In this document: piece by piece, positions 17,595-25,778 of the stretch
Numbering within the stretch: the stretch's first letter is position 1
Layout of the letters: each line of letters opens with the position of its first letter
Assembly: GCF_003206575.1 (NCBI RefSeq)
Contig: NZ_PZJO01000011.1
Span: 27,425 to 91,424, forward strand
Source: Salinicola endophyticus
Lineage (GTDB): Bacteria > Pseudomonadota > Gammaproteobacteria > Pseudomonadales > Halomonadaceae
Direction of reading: 5' to 3'
DNA length: 64,000 nt
Notes under the pieces: model-generated
What the model saw: the letters and a program-made list of their open reading frames with translations, nothing else
The model's database searches: none
What the model was told of the DNA's origin: nothing
Program-made: the position numbers and the translations under genes

Positions 17595-20150
17595 TCAGGG
17601 CGCCTGCATCGGAATCAGCTGACGTGGTGCCTCGGCATGGCTGAAGTGGCTGTGCTCGATCGCCTGGGACAGCGCCGCCAGCGGCTCGGCCAGTGCATCC
17701 AGCAGGATCGACAGGGCCTGCCTCGCCTGCGGCAGCAGAGCACTCTCGGCCAATGCGTCGAGATCCGCCAGATGCAGCGCGGCGCGCGCGCGAATCAATA
17801 GCCGCGCCTCGTCGCTGCGATAGGGCGTATCCTGCGGCTGGGGCAGATGCGCGATCTGACGCTCCAGGCGTTTGAACATATAGCCGATCGAGCGCGGATT
17901 GCCCTCATCGAACAGCAGCAGATCGAGAATCGCCGCCGGATAGAGCTCGCTACGATAGCGCCGACGGTAGGCGCTCGCGTTGTCGGTGGTCGCCAGCACC
18001 ACTTCCCATAGGCCATCGCCGGCCAGTGGGGCACCGTCGGCCTCCGGCGCGGCCTGGGGGGCCTCGATCAGCGCCACCCGCAGCAGTCGCAAGGTCAGCA
18101 TGGCGCGCTCGATGAAGCGCCCGATGTCGAGAAAACGCCAGCCGTAATGGTGCGGCATGGTCTCGTTACAGAAGCCGAAGAACGCCGCCGACTGGGTGAT
18201 CAGCGCTTCCACCGCGCGCCGTCCTTCATGGATGCCCGCCTGCGGCAGGCGCACCCCCTCCTGATGCAACTGGTTGAATACCCGCCAGGCGTCGTCGCCG
18301 AGATGGTCGCGCACCGCCCGGCCATTGGCCACCAGCCGCGCCAGCAGGTTGGGCAGCGCCTCTGGATGGCTCTCCTTGAATAGCGACAGGAGCTGCTCGC
18401 GGTCGTGCTGGAAGCGGCTCTGGACAGGATCGACCAGTCCCCGCTCGAGACCCAGCAGCCGGAGCAGATCGTCCAGAGCCGGGTCGGCGAGGCTCTCCTG
18501 ATCCTGTTCCATCAGGCGATAGATCGCTTCGCGCAGCAGCCGCGCGTGGCCATCCAGGCGCTCGCCGTAGCGCCCCAGCCAGAACAGGCTCTCGGCCACC
18601 CGGCTGGGCAGATCGGCGCCGTCCCGGGTGACCACGAACGGCTGCGATGCACGCCGCAGGCGGCTGACGTGGGGCTGCGGCGAGGTCGCGCTGACCCACA
18701 CGTCCTTGACGCACTGGCTCGTCGCCATCTCCGCCCCGGGCAGCCCCTGCCACGCCACCCCGCCCGGCATCGCTTCGAAACCCGCCGGATGGCGGTGGTC
18801 GTCATAGCGCGCCTGCACGAAGCAGCGCAGATTGAAGGTCGCCGGCGTCAGCGAACCGCCGACATGAGTCATGAACGGCGCCGTGGCGCCCTCCAGCGGA
18901 CGCGACGCCACATAGTGCTCGGGGTTCGCCACCAGCGCCTCGCGCAGTGCCGCTCGCGCTGCCGGCGATAATGTTTTGGGTTCGCTGATCGCGTGGCCGG
19001 CGTCGACGCGCTGAAAGCGCAGACGCTCGAAGTCGGCGAGCGCCCAGGCCAGCCCCGCCGTCTCGCCACACCAGTGCGACTCGGGCCCCGCCATCGCCAA
19101 CGGCTCGCCCAGCAGGCGCTCGCACAGACGCGGCAGATAGGCCGCGATCAGCGGGTTCTCGAGCACGCCGACACCCGGTGGGTTGGCCACTCCGACACCG
19201 CCGCCACGGATCGCCGCCAGCAGCCCGGGCACGCCGATCAGCGAGTCGGCCTCCAGCTCCAGCGGATCGCTCCAGGCGTCGCCGATCTGCTTGAGCAGCA
19301 CGTCCACCGGCTCCAGCCCGCCCAGGGTGCGCATCCATACCCGCGCATCGCGCACCACCAGGTCGCTCCCCTCGACCAGCGCCAGGTTGAGATAGTTGGC
19401 CAGGTAGGCGTGTTCGAAATGGCTGGCGTGTGCCGAGCCCGGCGCCAGCAGCGCGATCCGCGGCTGGTCCAGCGTCAGCGGCGAGAGTGCGCCGAGGGCG
19501 TGGTGCTGACGCTCGAGGAAGCCCGCCAGGCGACGCAGCGGGGCGTTGCGATAGACACCGGGGAAGGCGCGCGCCATGGCAATCCGATTCTCCAGCGCGA
19601 AGCCCATGCCGGTCGGTGTCTGCAGATGATCGGCGAGCACGCACCAGCGACCCTCGCTGTCGCGGCTCAGATCCACCGCCAGCAGTGACAGCGCCGGCCC
19701 GCGCTTGCCGTAGAGACGGTCGCAGGCGAGCAGAAACCCCGGATTGGCGAACAGCGCATCGGCGGGCAACACGCCCTCCTCGAGCATGCGCCGGGGGCCA
19801 TAGATATCTGCCAACAGCGCGTCGAGCAGGCGCATACGCTGGAGTAGCGCGCCTTCCAGGCCCTGCCACTCGGTCGGCGTGATCACCAGCGGTAGCGGGT
19901 CGAGCCGCCACTGGCGCAAGCTCTCGGGGTCATCGGCCGAGCGCCCGTAGGTGACGCCGTTCTCGTGCAGCAGGCGCTGAATCTCCTCGACCCGCTGGGC
20001 CAGGGTGTCAGGATCGAGACGTTCCAGCGCCGTCAGCAGCGGCTGCCAGCGGCGCCGCAGCGAACCGCGTGAGGTCACCAACAGATCAAAGCCCGACTCT
20101 GTCTCATAGTCGCCCAGCCAGGGCCTGGTGAGGGTATCGATCTCAGCCAT
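17595..20150 (-). CDS. Fused circularly permuted ATP-grasp ligase / alpha-E domain protein
   Basis: An 851-aa protein joining two families. Residues 1 to about 500 match the circularly permuted ATP-grasp group (WQGLEGALLQRMRLLDALLA, DIYGPRRMLEEGVLP, LADHLQTPTGMGFALENRIA), ligases that form amide or peptide bonds with ATP. From about residue 540 comes an alpha-E helical domain (LPSRVAESLFWLGRYGERLD), rich in helices and of unknown chemistry. Comparative genomics of amidoligases places these two with transglutaminase-like proteins in an undefined peptide pathway. The ATG at 20150 is preceded by AAGG; upstream Mets add a Cys-containing, unconserved leader. A second, unfused copy of both domains starts divergently 421 bp away. 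Confidence 0.88.
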   Translation of the reverse strand: MAEIDTLTRPWLGDYETESGFDLLVTSRGSLRRRWQPLLTALERLDPDTLAQRVEEIQRLLHENGVTYGRSADDPESLRQWRLDPLPLVITPTEWQGLEGALLQRMRLLDALLADIYGPRRMLEEGVLPADALFANPGFLLACDRLYGKRGPALSLLAVDLSRDSEGRWCVLADHLQTPTGMGFALENRIAMARAFPGVYRNAPLRRLAGFLERQHHALGALSPLTLDQPRIALLAPGSAHASHFEHAYLANYLNLALVEGSDLVVRDARVWMRTLGGLEPVDVLLKQIGDAWSDPLELEADSLIGVPGLLAAIRGGGVGVANPPGVGVLENPLIAAYLPRLCERLLGEPLAMAGPESHWCGETAGLAWALADFERLRFQRVDAGHAISEPKTLSPAARAALREALVANPEHYVASRPLEGATAPFMTHVGGSLTPATFNLRCFVQARYDDHRHPAGFEAMPGGVAWQGLPGAEMATSQCVKDVWVSATSPQPHVSRLRRASQPFVVTRDGADLPSRVAESLFWLGRYGERLDGHARLLREAIYRLMEQDQESLADPALDDLLRLLGLERGLVDPVQSRFQHDREQLLSLFKESHPEALPNLLARLVANGRAVRDHLGDDAWRVFNQLHQEGVRLPQAGIHEGRRAVEALITQSAAFFGFCNETMPHHYGWRFLDIGRFIERAMLTLRLLRVALIEAPQAAPEADGAPLAGDGLWEVVLATTDNASAYRRRYRSELYPAAILDLLLFDEGNPRSIGYMFKRLERQIAHLPQPQDTPYRSDEARLLIRARAALHLADLDALAESALLPQARQALSILLDALAEPLAALSQAIEHSHFSHAEAPRQLIPMQAP

Positions 20151-20571
20151 CGCTGCCTTGCTACCTTTGCTCGGGCACATCCGGCCAGCGTCGAGTCCGG
20201 CCTCCTGCCGGACCATGCGAACCACCCGGGGGCGGCCCGACCAGTCTCACGTGGGACGTCGGCCCGCTACACCAGGCCGACGGTGATGCGCGTCAACTAC
20301 CGCCGCATGCACTGGCGCCAGCTTAATCCCACCACCTGCCGGCGTCACCTCTGATCGCCTTATCGGCCGCCGGCGCATTCCCTGCAGCCCGGTCAACCGC
20401 CCTACTGTCACCAAGGCGCTGCACGCCGCCCCCGGCCCACGGTGGCACGACAGCTCAGCGGCCGCCGCCGCACATCACAGGTGACAGTTTGGTCCAGCGC
20501 TCACTATGCTGAGACGACGACACAACAACACGACGACCGGCCAGACCGATTCGCCGGCAGGAGCTTGAGCG
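20151..20571. other. 421-bp divergent region between the two ATP-grasp operons
   Basis: No gene was found. It must carry promoters for both directions; a candidate for the rightward operon is at 20481-20510. The last 60 bases before the rightward start are rich in ACGACGACAC-like repeats. No strong palindrome or riboswitch fold was noticed. Confidence 0.5.
20481..20510 (+). promoter_or_regulatory. Candidate promoter of the ATP-grasp/alpha-E operon
   Basis: GTGACA (20481-20486) and TATGCT (20505-20510) are spaced by 18 bases, matching the sigma-70 consensus at 5/6 and 4/6. The leader to the ATG at 20572 would be about 55 bases and holds CAGGAG before the start. Confidence 0.4.
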
Positions 20572-22026
20572 ATGGGCAATGTGGATTGGCAGCAGTACCC
20601 CGGCAGAGACTTCTACGACGAACTGATCGCCGCCGGGGGTGCACCACGGCCAGCCGCGGCGCCGCTGTGCGACATGCTGCAGAGCTTCACCCCGAGCGAA
20701 CTCAACGAGCGCAAGCTGGCCGCCGAGGTGGCGATCCGCACCATGGGGATCACCTTCACCGTCTACTCCGAAGGCAGCACCATCGACCGCGCCTGGCCGT
20801 TCGACATCGTCCCGCGAATCATCCCCGCCAGCGAATGGCGCGGCATCGAGGCGGGCCTGAAACAGCGCGTCGACGCTCTCAACCTGTTCATCGATGACCT
20901 CTACCACGATCAGAAGGTGATCAAGGACGGCATCCTGCCCGGTGAGATCCTGGCCCAGTCAGTCAATTTCCGCCCCCAGTGCCGCGGCATCGATCCGCCC
21001 CATGGCATCTGGGCCCACATCTGCGGTTCCGATCTGGTGCGTGACGGCGACGGCACGGTCTACGTCCTCGAGGACAACCTGCGTGTCCCCTCCGGCGTCT
21101 CCTACATGCTCGAGAACCGCAACGTGACCAAGCGCGTGCTGCCGGAGCTGTTCCAGACCGGGCGCATCCTGCCGGTGGATGACTACCCGGCGCAGCTCTA
21201 CGACACCCTAGCCAGCCTCTCGCCGCGTCCCGGCGACGAGCCCCAGATCGTGGTGCTGACGCCTGGCATCTACAACTCCGCCTACTACGAGCACGCCTAC
21301 CTGGCGCAGCAGATGGGGGTGGAGCTGGTCCAGGGCTCCGACCTGATCGTCGACGACGATGACGTGGTCTACATGCACACCGTCGATGGGCTCAAGCGGG
21401 TCGACGTGATCTATCGTCGTATCGACGATCTGTTCCTCGACCCGGAAGCCTTTCACCCCGACTCGATGCTCGGCACGCCGGGACTGATGCGGGCCTGGCG
21501 TGCCGGCAAGGTGGCACTGGCCAATGCCCCCGGTGCCGGCGTCGCCGACGACAAGGTGGTCTACGCGTTCGTGCCCAAGCTGATTCGCTACTACCTCGAC
21601 CAGGAGGCGACGCTACCCAACGTGCCCAGCTACCTGTGCATGTTCGACGACGACCGCCGCTACGTGCTCGACCACCTCGACGAGCTGGTGGTCAAGCCGG
21701 CCAACGAGTCCGGCGGCTACGGCATGCTGATCGGCCCACGCGCGACCGCGGCAGAACGCGCCGCCTTCGCCGAGCGCATCGAGGCCGACCCACGCAACTA
21801 CATGGCGCAGCCGACGCTGGCGCTGTCTACCACACCGACCCTGTTCGACGGCGCTCCCGAGCCGCGCCACGTCGATCTACGTCCGTTCATCCTCTCGGGA
21901 CCGGAGACCCATGTCACCATGGGCGGACTGACCCGGGTGGCGCTGGTCAAGGATTCGCTGGTGGTCAACTCCTCCCAGGGCGGGGGCAGCAAGGACACCT
22001 GGATCGTCGACACCGAGGAGGATTGA
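20572..22026 (+). CDS. Circularly permuted ATP-grasp type 2 protein
   Basis: A 484-aa predicted ATP-dependent amide ligase of the DUF404/DUF407 (CP_ATPgrasp) type. Conserved stretches include GIEAGLKQRVDALNLFIDDL, PQCRGIDPPHGIWAHICGSD, VLEDNLRVPSGVSYMLENRN, VVKPANESGGYGMLIGP (nucleotide-binding lysine and glycine-rich loop) and LPNVPSYLC. Full length for the family, with a good CAGGAG ribosome site. The alpha-E gene follows after 3 bp, so both are one operon. No peptide substrate gene was recognised. Family assignment is secure; the reaction product is unknown. Confidence 0.9.
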   Translation: MGNVDWQQYPGRDFYDELIAAGGAPRPAAAPLCDMLQSFTPSELNERKLAAEVAIRTMGITFTVYSEGSTIDRAWPFDIVPRIIPASEWRGIEAGLKQRVDALNLFIDDLYHDQKVIKDGILPGEILAQSVNFRPQCRGIDPPHGIWAHICGSDLVRDGDGTVYVLEDNLRVPSGVSYMLENRNVTKRVLPELFQTGRILPVDDYPAQLYDTLASLSPRPGDEPQIVVLTPGIYNSAYYEHAYLAQQMGVELVQGSDLIVDDDDVVYMHTVDGLKRVDVIYRRIDDLFLDPEAFHPDSMLGTPGLMRAWRAGKVALANAPGAGVADDKVVYAFVPKLIRYYLDQEATLPNVPSYLCMFDDDRRYVLDHLDELVVKPANESGGYGMLIGPRATAAERAAFAERIEADPRNYMAQPTLALSTTPTLFDGAPEPRHVDLRPFILSGPETHVTMGGLTRVALVKDSLVVNSSQGGGSKDTWIVDTEED

Positions 22027-22029
22027 GCC

Positions 22030-23016
22030 ATGCTGTCACGCGTCGCCGAAAACCTGTACTGGATGGCCCGTTACGTCGAACGCGCGGAGGACACCGCGCG
22101 ACTGATCAGCGTCAACAGCAACCTGCTGCTGGACATGCCGGCACGCGCCGCGCTGAGCTGGTCGACCCTGATCGACATCACCGGCAGCGAAGAGACCTTC
22201 GATGCGCTCTACACCGAGCGCAGCGAGCGCAACGTGATCGACTTCCTGTGCCTGTCGCGGGAGCACTCCGGCTCGATCCTCTCCTCGCTGGCCAATGCCC
22301 GTGAAAATCTGCGCACCACCCGTGACGTGGTACCGAGGGAGATCTGGGAGGAGCTCAACCAGTGCTATCTGGAGATTCAGGAGCAGACTCAGACCGGGCT
22401 GAAACCGCGCCATCGCGACCCCTTCCTCAAGAGCGTGGTACGCGCCTGCCAGACCCTGACAGGGCTGATCGAAGGCACCCTGAGCCACACCGAGGCGCGC
22501 ACCTTCCTCTCGCTGGGACGGCACCTGGAGCGCGCCGACATGACCACGCGCATCCTTGACGTCCGCTCGGACAACCTGCTGCCACGCAGCCCGGAAGAGC
22601 TGATCCCGTTCGAGCACCTGCAGTGGATGAGCGTGCTCAAGTCGCTCACCGCCTACCAGATGTACCGCCAGGCGGTGAGACTGCGGGTGCGCGGGCCCGA
22701 TGTGCTGCGCTTCCTGCTCCAGGATCACGATCTGCCGCGCTCGGTGCTGCGCAGCCTCGAGGAGGTCAGTTGGGAGTTGCAGACCCTGCCCAACCACGAC
22801 CGGCCGCTGGCGGTGGCGACGCTGGTGCGCGCCGAGGTCGCCGAGGCCGACGTCCAGACCCTGGCTCGCGCCCCGGAGCAGCTGCACCAGCTCATCGACG
22901 AGTTCCAGATCGGTTTCAACAACCTGCATGAAGCGATCGCTGGCGCCTACTTCGTGGTGCGTCCGGTCAAGACTGCCAGCGCCCAGGAACGTACCCTCGG
23001 CGACGACGACGATTGA
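22030..23016 (+). CDS. Alpha-E domain protein (DUF403)
   Basis: An all-helical 328-aa protein of the alpha-E family, recognised by MLSRVAENLYWMARYVERAE at the N-terminus and LGRHLERADMTTRILDVRSD in the middle. The biochemical role is not established; it always accompanies circularly permuted ATP-grasp proteins and may hold the substrate. It begins 3 bases after the ATP-grasp stop, indicating coupled translation. It is paralogous to the C-terminal part of the fused 851-aa protein on the other strand. Its 3' end is separated by only 9 bp from the convergent metallopeptidase. Confidence 0.9.
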   Translation: MLSRVAENLYWMARYVERAEDTARLISVNSNLLLDMPARAALSWSTLIDITGSEETFDALYTERSERNVIDFLCLSREHSGSILSSLANARENLRTTRDVVPREIWEELNQCYLEIQEQTQTGLKPRHRDPFLKSVVRACQTLTGLIEGTLSHTEARTFLSLGRHLERADMTTRILDVRSDNLLPRSPEELIPFEHLQWMSVLKSLTAYQMYRQAVRLRVRGPDVLRFLLQDHDLPRSVLRSLEEVSWELQTLPNHDRPLAVATLVRAEVAEADVQTLARAPEQLHQLIDEFQIGFNNLHEAIAGAYFVVRPVKTASAQERTLGDDDD

Positions 23017-23025
23017 GCGCCACCC

Positions 23026-24096
23026 TCACCCGCGCGGCGGCGTGGCCGCTGCGCGGGTCACCAGGTCATGGACATAGGCCAGCTTGTCGCGGATCGCCGG
23101 CGTGATGATCACCGGTACCACGTCGAGCAACCCCATTTCCCGGTTGAGCTCGTTGAGCCCGACGCCGACCCGCTGGAAGACCAGAATCATGGCATCGATA
23201 CCACTGTCCGGTGCCACCCGGGGCAGCCCCAGATCGCCGGCGGTATCCAGCACCGAGACGATGTCCTCGTAGAGCGAGAAAGTCTCGGCGAAATCCTCCC
23301 ACGGGTGCATGGTGGCGTAGGCCGATACATAGCGCTCGGACCAGTTGGCGGCAGGGCCCTCGGCATAGTAGCGCGCCAGCGCCTCGGCATAGGTGGGCGT
23401 GTCGTGATCGCCGAACACCGCCCGACTCGCCGCCTCCTCGCGTCCCTTGATCAGCAGATCCCAGTAGTAGTGGCCGATCTCATGGCGGAAGTGACCGATC
23501 AGGGTGCGCTGGGGTTCATCGAGATCGATCCGCAGGCGCTCGCGCTCGACGTCGTCGGCCTCCTTGAGGTTGATCGTGATCAACCCTTCTGCGTGCCCGG
23601 TATACACCGTCTCGCCACTGTCGGTGGCGCGCCATTGCCCCTGGTCCGGCAGGGCATCGGCCATGAAGGCGAAGCGCAGCGGCAGCGCTGACGCGTCCTG
23701 CGGTGCCGGATGCGGCAGACCCATCAGATCCAGGGTGTAGAACAGCCGCCGCTTGGCCGCTTCCAGCGCCGCCCAGCGCTCGCGGTGACCATCGATGGAG
23801 AGGTCGGGAATGACCGTGTTGTGGCGACAGCAGTCGCACAGGCCTTGGTAGCGGGCCGCTTCCCACGGTGTCAGAAGGCGGTTGCAGACGCCGTGGTGGG
23901 CATTGTTGAAGCACTTGACCAGGGTCACACCGCACACGGGGTTGGCGCAGCGATAATCCGCCCCCTGCGGGATCAGCGCAGTCACGCTACGGCACACCGG
24001 ACACCAGCCGACCTCGGCATGGCACACGGTACAGCGGGTATTGTCGAAGAAGAGCCGACTCGGCGGCTGACAGCAGTGACACTCGAAGGTGCGCAT
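23026..24096 (-). CDS. Zinc-ribbon putative metallopeptidase
   Basis: A 356-aa protein with two visible parts. The first 90 residues carry fourteen cysteines in CxxC-like pairs (positions 22/25, 32/35, 50/55, 62/71, 87/90 among them), a zinc-ribbon array. The rest is a gluzincin-like peptidase with the HEIGHYYWD motif (HExxH at 205-209) and a downstream PWEDFAETFSLY helix that can supply the third ligand. Families with this build (zinc ribbon plus Peptidase_Mx) are often annotated next to alpha-E/ATP-grasp genes. It is convergent with that operon here and may process the same product. The ATG at 24096 places the first Cys at residue 6. Confidence 0.85.
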   Translation of the reverse strand: MRTFECHCCQPPSRLFFDNTRCTVCHAEVGWCPVCRSVTALIPQGADYRCANPVCGVTLVKCFNNAHHGVCNRLLTPWEAARYQGLCDCCRHNTVIPDLSIDGHRERWAALEAAKRRLFYTLDLMGLPHPAPQDASALPLRFAFMADALPDQGQWRATDSGETVYTGHAEGLITINLKEADDVERERLRIDLDEPQRTLIGHFRHEIGHYYWDLLIKGREEAASRAVFGDHDTPTYAEALARYYAEGPAANWSERYVSAYATMHPWEDFAETFSLYEDIVSVLDTAGDLGLPRVAPDSGIDAMILVFQRVGVGLNELNREMGLLDVVPVIITPAIRDKLAYVHDLVTRAAATPPRG

Positions 24097-24268
24097 GCGC
24101 TCTCTCTCAAAACGGCGTCGAGCGCGGCGGCCAGCCCGGTTGGCGACTACCCGCCACCCCACATCGTGGCGGTGGCGGCGTCAGGGCGCCGCCGCGCCCC
24201 TGCCTGAGAGCTTAGCAGAGCTTGAGCTCGACACCGCCAGCGCGGCGAGCGGGTCCCGCCGCCGAGGC

Positions 24269-24691
24269 TCAGCGCGCGGCGAGATCGACCCGTGACGACT
24301 CGATCCAGGCCAGCGCCTGACCCAGGTCACGCGGCCGTTCGACCCGCACCACCTCCTCCTGCCAGCCGCGGGGCAGCCCGCGCGAGGCCAGTAGCGCATC
24401 GACCCGGGCCGAATCGACGGGACCGTCGAGGTGGGTGGCATCGACACCCGCGCCCGCCTCGCTGGGCAGGTAGATGGTGTTGTTGGAGAAGTCGACGGCA
24501 TAGGCGATCACCCCGGGCACGATGAAGAACAACAGCCCGATGCCGTCGGCGATCGCCACGCCGGGATCGATGCGCCCGGGCAGTTGGCCCTTGCGTTCGG
24601 GATAGAACAGCGTGCCGCAGCCGGCGAGGGAGAGCGTCAGGCTGGTAACGAGCGCGATGGCGACGGCGCGCCTGGGGGTGATCAGTGACAT
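24269..24691 (-). CDS. Small lipoprotein of unknown function
   Basis: A 140-aa product with a clear lipoprotein signal peptide: basic start, hydrophobic run and lipobox LSLAGC near residue 25. The mature part begins GTLFYPERKGQLPGRIDP and has a hydrophobic stretch (GIGLLFFIVPGVIAYAVDF) that could be a membrane segment or a buried strand, then FSNNTIYLP. I recall similar proteins in halomonads, sometimes given unreliable enzyme names, so I assign none. It lies alone between the zinc-ribbon peptidase and a YIP1-type gene, all on the minus strand, with gaps above 150 bp. Confidence 0.75.
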   Translation of the reverse strand: MSLITPRRAVAIALVTSLTLSLAGCGTLFYPERKGQLPGRIDPGVAIADGIGLLFFIVPGVIAYAVDFSNNTIYLPSEAGAGVDATHLDGPVDSARVDALLASRGLPRGWQEEVVRVERPRDLGQALAWIESSRVDLAAR

Positions 24692-24765
24692 CGTTGGGTC
24701 CCGCGATAGAGGTCGAGCGTTAACCTAATGTAACGCGTGCCCGACGTCCACCGCCCGGCACCACG

Positions 24766-24789
24766 AAAACACCCGCCAGGGATGGCGGG
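24766..24789 (-). terminator. Rho-independent terminator after the YIP1-family gene
   Basis: On the minus strand CCCGCCA (24783-24789) pairs with TGGCGGG (24772-24778) over a 4-base loop, followed by TGTTTT. A second GC hairpin (24813-24841) sits directly behind the gene. Confidence 0.8.
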
Positions 24790-24846
24790 CGTCGGGAAGC
24801 CTCGGGTGCCAGGCGCGGCCACGACGGCCATCCGGCCGCGCTCCGA

Positions 24847-25452
24847 TCACACCAGCGAGGCGCCGTAGCTCCACAGCAGCACGGTCAGCGCCAGCAGCGC
24901 TTCGAGCACCAGGATGCCGATCGCCAGGGCCGCGCTGGAGGCGCGAATACCCTCGCCGCGGTCGATGCCGAGGAACGAGGGCAGCCCGGCGAACAGTAGA
25001 TAGGCGGTGTAGCAGAGCCCGATGATCCCCGCGAGCAGGCAGAGCCAGACGATGGGATAGAGGGAGACGATGCCGCTCAGGAACATGGGTGTCGCCATGT
25101 AGCCGGCGAACACCACGCAGCGATTGAGACTCGGCCGCGACGGATAGCGCCGCGCCAGCCAGTGCACCACGTTACCCATCAGCCAGACCGCGGCCAGAAT
25201 CAGTCCATAGAAGATGATCGCGAGCAGAATGGCGGTGGAGGGCGCCACCTGCACGCGCTCCGCCAGGCCGGTCTCCGAGGTGCCGAAGTGCCACCCCACC
25301 AGCGTGGTGCCGATGAACGAGCACACCACCGGCACCGCCGCCAGTATCAGCACGTGGTGTCCGTAGAGGTGGGAAACGGTCTCGTTCTCGCTGCTGATCT
25401 CCTGCCACTCGCGGTTGGGATGCGTGAGAAGTCCCCAGACATGATTGATCAT
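24847..25452 (-). CDS. YIP1-family inner-membrane protein
   Basis: A 201-aa polytopic membrane protein with a soluble N-terminus (MINHVWGLLTHPNREWQEIS) typical of bacterial YIP1-domain proteins, then about five transmembrane segments, for example HHVLILAAVPVVCSFIGTTL, AILLAIIFYGLILAAVWLMG and the C-terminal LAIGILVLEALLALTVLLWS. Function is unknown; relatives are general membrane proteins, possibly in transport or trafficking. The frame extends 32 codons upstream but that part is arginine-rich; MINHVWG is the conserved start. It is followed by a good terminator and is divergent from proS. Confidence 0.82.
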   Translation of the reverse strand: MINHVWGLLTHPNREWQEISSENETVSHLYGHHVLILAAVPVVCSFIGTTLVGWHFGTSETGLAERVQVAPSTAILLAIIFYGLILAAVWLMGNVVHWLARRYPSRPSLNRCVVFAGYMATPMFLSGIVSLYPIVWLCLLAGIIGLCYTAYLLFAGLPSFLGIDRGEGIRASSAALAIGILVLEALLALTVLLWSYGASLV

Positions 25453-25778
25453 GACGCGCCTCTCCACCGCCGCGGGCCGCCGACGACGGCTTCCGTGAAT
25501 GCCACCGCTCGCCCGGACGGACGATATCGGTCGCGGCCCTGAATTCACTATAGAAAAAAACTCACGCCAGGACAGGTCGAGCTGTCACCAGGCCGGCGCC
25601 GAGAACCGCTCCCCCGCGCCGACTTTATCATCCATGATCGCGGGGATTTTGACTGGCCCCCTCCCCGTGGGCGGCTGCCATCTCTATACTGGCCGGCTCA
25701 CGATCGACTCATCTCCGGGCCGCAGTCGGCTCGCCGCCGATCCCGGACATCGCTGCTGAATACAGGAACGAACACGCC
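25453..25778. other. 326-bp divergent region between the YIP1-type gene and proS
   Basis: It contains a seven-A run near 25555 and a TATACT at 25685-25690 that could be the proS -10, though no good -35 stands 16-18 bases before it. CAGGAA precedes the proS ATG. No gene was seen. Confidence 0.4.
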
